Source: Balneolaceae bacterium
Lineage (GTDB): Bacteria > Bacteroidota > Rhodothermia > Balneolales > Balneolaceae
Assembly: GCA_017643365.1 (NCBI GenBank)
Contig: JAEPNO010000002.1
Location: forward strand, 157,849 to 221,848
DNA: 64,000 nucleotides
Direction: 5' to 3'
The translations under genes and the position numbers were made by a program. The notes beneath the pieces were generated by a model. It ran no database searches, was not told the DNA's origin, and was given only the letters and a program-made list of their open reading frames with translations. Below are positions 61,124 through 64,000 of the stretch, in pieces. Within the stretch, counting starts at the first letter, position 1, and each line of letters begins with the position of its first letter.

Positions 61124-61729
61124 TCACTCAATCCAGAAAGGAATCTCGGCTTCATAGATTTTTAAACGTCCGGTTGAATCGCGTTTCGCATCTGCCTCAT
61201 CAACAGCTGGGCGATAAACACCCAGCACCTGCTTTCCCGTTGAAATGGAATCAGGCAATCGAAAATAGCCTTGTAACCCTGCCTGATCATTTTTCGGATG
61301 ATTGTAGAATAGAAAATCCGACTCAAGAGTATCATCCTCGCTTAAAACAATAGTGAAAAATCGATTGGTACAATCAAGATTATAGCTACTCGTTTGTTTA
61401 CGGCGTTCGTACCTGCTTAAAGAATCGGCTGGACTGAAATCATCACAGAATTTCCCCAGCTTAGTATCCATCATTTTCGAATAGGGAATAAATAATGAAA
61501 GTAGTTCGCCTTTTTTAATAGTTGGTGACGGAATTATAGGTCGGTTGAAATATCCATCTTCAAATTCGCTTTCATAGTTTGTCGAATTCATTAAATACGC
61601 TGATGACCGTGCATTGTAGAAATCTCTGGGTTCCCATAGATTAGCACCCATCAACTCAAAGGTATTTGCCATAAAAATCCCCATAAAAACTACAAAAAAT
61701 CCCATCCCATAAAGGGAGACCTTCTTCAT
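61124..61729 (-). CDS. Membrane-anchored protein of unknown function, pair member 2
   Basis: A 201-residue protein with an N-terminal hydrophobic segment (about 4-24) acting as an anchor or signal. The rest is soluble, with two Cys (FCDDFSPADSL and NLDCTNRFFT) that could form a disulfide outside the cytoplasm, and a closing KIYEAEIPFWIE. I recognise no family. Its ATG overlaps the stop of the four-helix protein in front (ATGA), so the two are surely co-translated. The stop runs into TTTCAATTAAGAAT simple sequence also found after the usp gene. Confidence 0.7.
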   Translation of the reverse strand: MKKVSLYGMGFFVVFMGIFMANTFELMGANLWEPRDFYNARSSAYLMNSTNYESEFEDGYFNRPIIPSPTIKKGELLSLFIPYSKMMDTKLGKFCDDFSPADSLSRYERRKQTSSYNLDCTNRFFTIVLSEDDTLESDFLFYNHPKNDQAGLQGYFRLPDSISTGKQVLGVYRPAVDEADAKRDSTGRLKIYEAEIPFWIE

Positions 61730-62484
61730 TGGGAGGTTGGAAAAAAAGTGAGATTTAAAAACTGTATCGGTTTGTTTATAAAAGGATAAAACAACTGAGA
61801 AAAATGCCAGTTTACCAAAAAATGGATTTTAGAATATTTCTCATTTTTTCGAAATCGCTCCATATTAAGGACAATGGAAATGATTGAAACTCCTAGTAGA
61901 AATACCCCGGAAACAATCAAAATTATATTCGAATACACATCAAATGTTTCAGGGCTTACCATCAGCTTAACGCCGTTTACCAGGATAAAGAAGACAATAT
62001 AGACCACCGATATTCCTATCAGATATAGCACAAAAAGAGCTGCAATCGAAAAGATGAGACTAGCCAGTTTATCCGTAGCGAGCAGAAAGGTGTCTTTATC
62101 TCCAATTCTCTTTTTCATTTCTGTTTTGTAATACTCGCTATACGGTAAGTCGTCGTACTTGATTCCCTCTCGGTACACAGAAGTAAGCCCCATCAAGCCC
62201 ACCCAAAAGGCACGAACAATAAAGTGAAAGATGAACGCGAAGCTCAACACTTGCAACGCAGTTAGAAATACTCCAACTACCAAAATGGGTACTAATTCAT
62301 CAATAAACCCCGAATCGAGCTGTAGATTGTACTTATAGTAGTGATGAAATTTCCATACATATTCGGGCAAATTTAAGGTAGCGAATATGGCCAAACCCGA
62401 TATCAATAACTCCGGCTCCCAGCTTTGTTCTGCTACTTTCTGAAGCCAACTTTTATTGTGTAATTTCGAATTTGAATCGCTCAT
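61726..62484 (-). CDS. Four-helix membrane protein of unknown function, pair member 1
   Basis: The open frame extends to 62577, but the ATG at 62484 begins a typical N-terminus (MSDSNSKLHNKSWLQKV), giving 252 residues. Hydrophobic helices are near 25-40, 70-105, 155-185 and 200-225, with a charged cytoplasmic loop (KTEMKKRIGDKD) between them. No family is recognised. It is translated with the following 201-residue gene. Its promoter lies in the short divergent gap with the cytochrome gene. Confidence 0.7.
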   Translation of the reverse strand: MSDSNSKLHNKSWLQKVAEQSWEPELLISGLAIFATLNLPEYVWKFHHYYKYNLQLDSGFIDELVPILVVGVFLTALQVLSFAFIFHFIVRAFWVGLMGLTSVYREGIKYDDLPYSEYYKTEMKKRIGDKDTFLLATDKLASLIFSIAALFVLYLIGISVVYIVFFILVNGVKLMVSPETFDVYSNIILIVSGVFLLGVSIISIVLNMERFRKNEKYSKIHFLVNWHFSQLFYPFINKPIQFLNLTFFPTSQ

Positions 62485-62628
62485 TCTTTGCCCTTTTTGA
62501 TGATCAGTCAAAGTGGGGTATCTGCCAAAAAAAGGCAATGCACTTTTTAATTCGGATTTTACATTCCGATTTATCAAATTTTAGCGACTGTTCTGGGGAG
62601 GGGAATATCAACAAAAATATTGGGTGCC

Positions 62629-63618
62629 ATGAAGTTAATAGGGAAAATCGCAGCTGCGTTAGTTGGAATTATAGTGTTATTAGTAGGGGGATTACTAATT
62701 TATGTTAACACGGCTTTACCGGCCGTTGATGATGCGCCTGAGTTGGCGATCGAAATTACCCCCGAGCGAGTTGCTCGCGGACAATATCTTGCCAACCATG
62801 TATATGCTTGTACCGATTGCCATTCCGATCGCGATTATTCACAGTTCGGACATACTTTGGATGAAGAAAACTTGGGTAAGGGAGGAAATTTATTTGGCTT
62901 AGATCATGGATTTCCCGGTGATTATTATGCAAAGAATTTAACGCCCTACAATTTAGGTGAATGGAGTGATGGGGAGATTTACAGAGCTGTTACTGCCGGA
63001 GTTCGAAAAGATGGCTCACCTATGTTTCCAATCATGCCTTACACCAATTACTCGAAAGTTGACCCGGAAGACATTTACGATATTATAGCGTATCTCAGAA
63101 CGCTGGAACCGGTAGTAAATGATGTACCTGAAAGCTCTTCGCCTTTTCCTATGAGCCTCATCATTAATACTATTCCTACCAATCCCACAATGTCTAAAAG
63201 ACCGGATATTTCTGATAAAATCGCTTACGGGAAGTATTTGGTTACTGCAGCAAGTTGTGCCGATTGCCACACGCCGATTGATGAACGAGGAGCACATCTT
63301 CCTGGGATGGATTTTGCTGGTGGAATGGAATTTCAAGTACCAGGTGGCTTCGTTAAATCAGCCAACATAACTCCGGATATGGAAACTGGAATAGGAGCTT
63401 GGAATGAAGAAGCTTTTGTAGCCGCTTTTAAACGATTTCAGGATCCCGAGAACGCAATTAATACGAATACTTTGACACCTGGTGAATTCAACACTTCCAT
63501 GCCTTGGAGACCTTACAGCAAGATGAATGAGGAAGATTTACGAGCCATTTATGCCTACCTTCGAACGCTTACGCCGGTTTCGCATACTATGGAGCGTTTC
63601 GTGGCGGCAAGTGATTGA
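62629..63618 (+). CDS. Membrane-anchored diheme cytochrome c
   Basis: A 329-residue protein from the ATG at 62629 (an upstream TTG at 62620 is possible). One N-terminal membrane helix (about 7-26) anchors two cytochrome c domains. The heme-binding sites are CTDCH near residue 61 and CADCH near 205. Each domain has a Met-rich distal region (SPMFPIMPYTNY and TSMPWRPYSKM). The pattern fits the diheme electron carriers that serve periplasmic dehydrogenases. It is the first gene of a run with the lactonase-like gene. Confidence 0.9.
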   Translation: MKLIGKIAAALVGIIVLLVGGLLIYVNTALPAVDDAPELAIEITPERVARGQYLANHVYACTDCHSDRDYSQFGHTLDEENLGKGGNLFGLDHGFPGDYYAKNLTPYNLGEWSDGEIYRAVTAGVRKDGSPMFPIMPYTNYSKVDPEDIYDIIAYLRTLEPVVNDVPESSSPFPMSLIINTIPTNPTMSKRPDISDKIAYGKYLVTAASCADCHTPIDERGAHLPGMDFAGGMEFQVPGGFVKSANITPDMETGIGAWNEEAFVAAFKRFQDPENAINTNTLTPGEFNTSMPWRPYSKMNEEDLRAIYAYLRTLTPVSHTMERFVAASD

Positions 63619-63650
63619 TCCAATAATTCTCACTCTTTGAACACCATTTT

Positions 63651-64000
63651 ATGTACCGATTGCTCTTACTCTGCACTATTTGTGTGATGGGGATGGCTTG
63701 CAAGCAAAAAACCAATCCTGACACTCATTCTAAGACCGATTCAGAAATGATAAAGCAACCCGAGAAGATATTTATTGGCACGTACACTCGTGACGAAGGT
63801 TGGGTTAACGGGAAAGGTGACGGCATTTATCTTGCTTCACTTGCAGACGATGGATCATCAATTACAGATGCTCAAATAGTTGCAGAATTGGTAAATCCTA
63901 CATTTTTAAACCTCTCCCCTGATCGCAAGAATTTGTACGCCGTTAGTGAAATTGGAGGTGGAGAACCCGGTTCCGGGTTGGTTGTAGCTTACGCGATTGG
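63651..64000 (+). CDS. Lactonase-family (6-phosphogluconolactonase-like) lipoprotein, cut by the window edge
   Basis: An ATG at 63651 opens a frame that runs to the end of the window (116 codons visible). A lipoprotein signal peptide ends MGMAC. After a short linker, FIGTYTRDEGWVNGKGDGIY and LVNPTFLNLSPDRKNLYAVSE match the start of the seven-bladed propeller of the lactonase/YbhE family. It lies 32 bases after the cytochrome gene. The 3' end is outside the window. Confidence 0.85.
   Translation, partial: MYRLLLLCTICVMGMACKQKTNPDTHSKTDSEMIKQPEKIFIGTYTRDEGWVNGKGDGIYLASLADDGSSITDAQIVAELVNPTFLNLSPDRKNLYAVSEIGGGEPGSGLVVAYAI

Overview
KIND OF ORGANISM. The window (about 42% GC, dense coding on both strands, no rRNA or tRNA) looks like a chromosome segment of a Gram-negative bacterium of the FCB group. 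Many signal peptides and lipoproteins, an outer-membrane-barrel-like protein, 7TMR-DISM and other hybrid sensor kinases, a YtxJ-type protein, TTG/GTG starts with weak Shine-Dalgarno sites, Bacteroidota-like TAnnTTTG promoter boxes and families of short palindromic intergenic repeats fit Balneolota/Rhodothermota or a relative. That placement is inference; no marker rRNA is present. LAYOUT. 1-4.3 kb, minus: rsmA, a tandem universal stress protein, then pcm and a DUF368/PopT-type gene that overlap. 4.4-8.5 kb, plus: ZIP metal transporter, barrel-like secreted protein, secreted peroxiredoxin-like protein, rlmN. 8.5-10.2 kb: repeat-rich, gene-poor stretch with one small secreted protein. 10.2-16.1 kb, minus: secreted EEP nuclease-HAD phosphatase fusion, lepB, an unknown secreted protein, lepA, a GIY-YIG protein, a thiamine-binding-like protein. 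16.2-19.0 kb, plus: a frameshifted small membrane protein and a soluble hybrid kinase. 19.0-25.9 kb: histidine biosynthesis cluster hisL-hisG-hisD-hisC-[doxX on the other strand]-hisB-hisH-[toxin-antitoxin]-hisA. 25.9-31.2 kb: lipoprotein serpin, PgpH-type HD phosphodiesterase, Xer recombinase, YtxJ. 31.2-37.6 kb, plus: metallo-beta-lactamase-fold hydrolase, two secreted proteins, S1/P1 nuclease, beta-propeller, Gfo/Idh oxidoreductase, TerC, desaturase. 37.7-44.2 kb, plus: two tandem 7TMR-DISM hybrid kinases and an M28 peptidase. 44.2-49 kb: metZ, dienelactone hydrolase, sugar porter, DinB-like protein, TetR regulator with a palindromic operator. 49-52.5 kb, minus: 5-oxoprolinase pxpC-pxpB-pxpA with an NRAMP transporter. 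52.6-64 kb: small conserved proteins, DoxX-like protein, tRNA-queuosine mannosyltransferase lacking a normal start codon, acetyltransferase, lipocalin-like gene broken by an ochre codon, COG2509 flavoprotein, TIMP-like protein, hybrid kinase, an unknown membrane pair, diheme cytochrome c, and a truncated lactonase. HOW GENES WORK TOGETHER. The most striking system is the his cluster. A 23-codon leader ORF with ten His codons lies directly before hisG, the hallmark of ribosome-mediated attenuation. The same cluster is invaded by a palindromic repeat that carries the hisC ribosome-binding site, a reverse-strand doxX gene and a ParE-type toxin-antitoxin pair, and HisB carries an unrecognised N-terminal domain of about 105 residues. 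hisF and hisIE are not in the window. A second theme is the cell exterior: two secreted nucleases (EEP-HAD fusion, S1/P1), a secreted M28 peptidase, and two candidate protease inhibitors (serpin, TIMP-like). A third is signalling, with four hybrid histidine kinases and no separate response regulator next to them.
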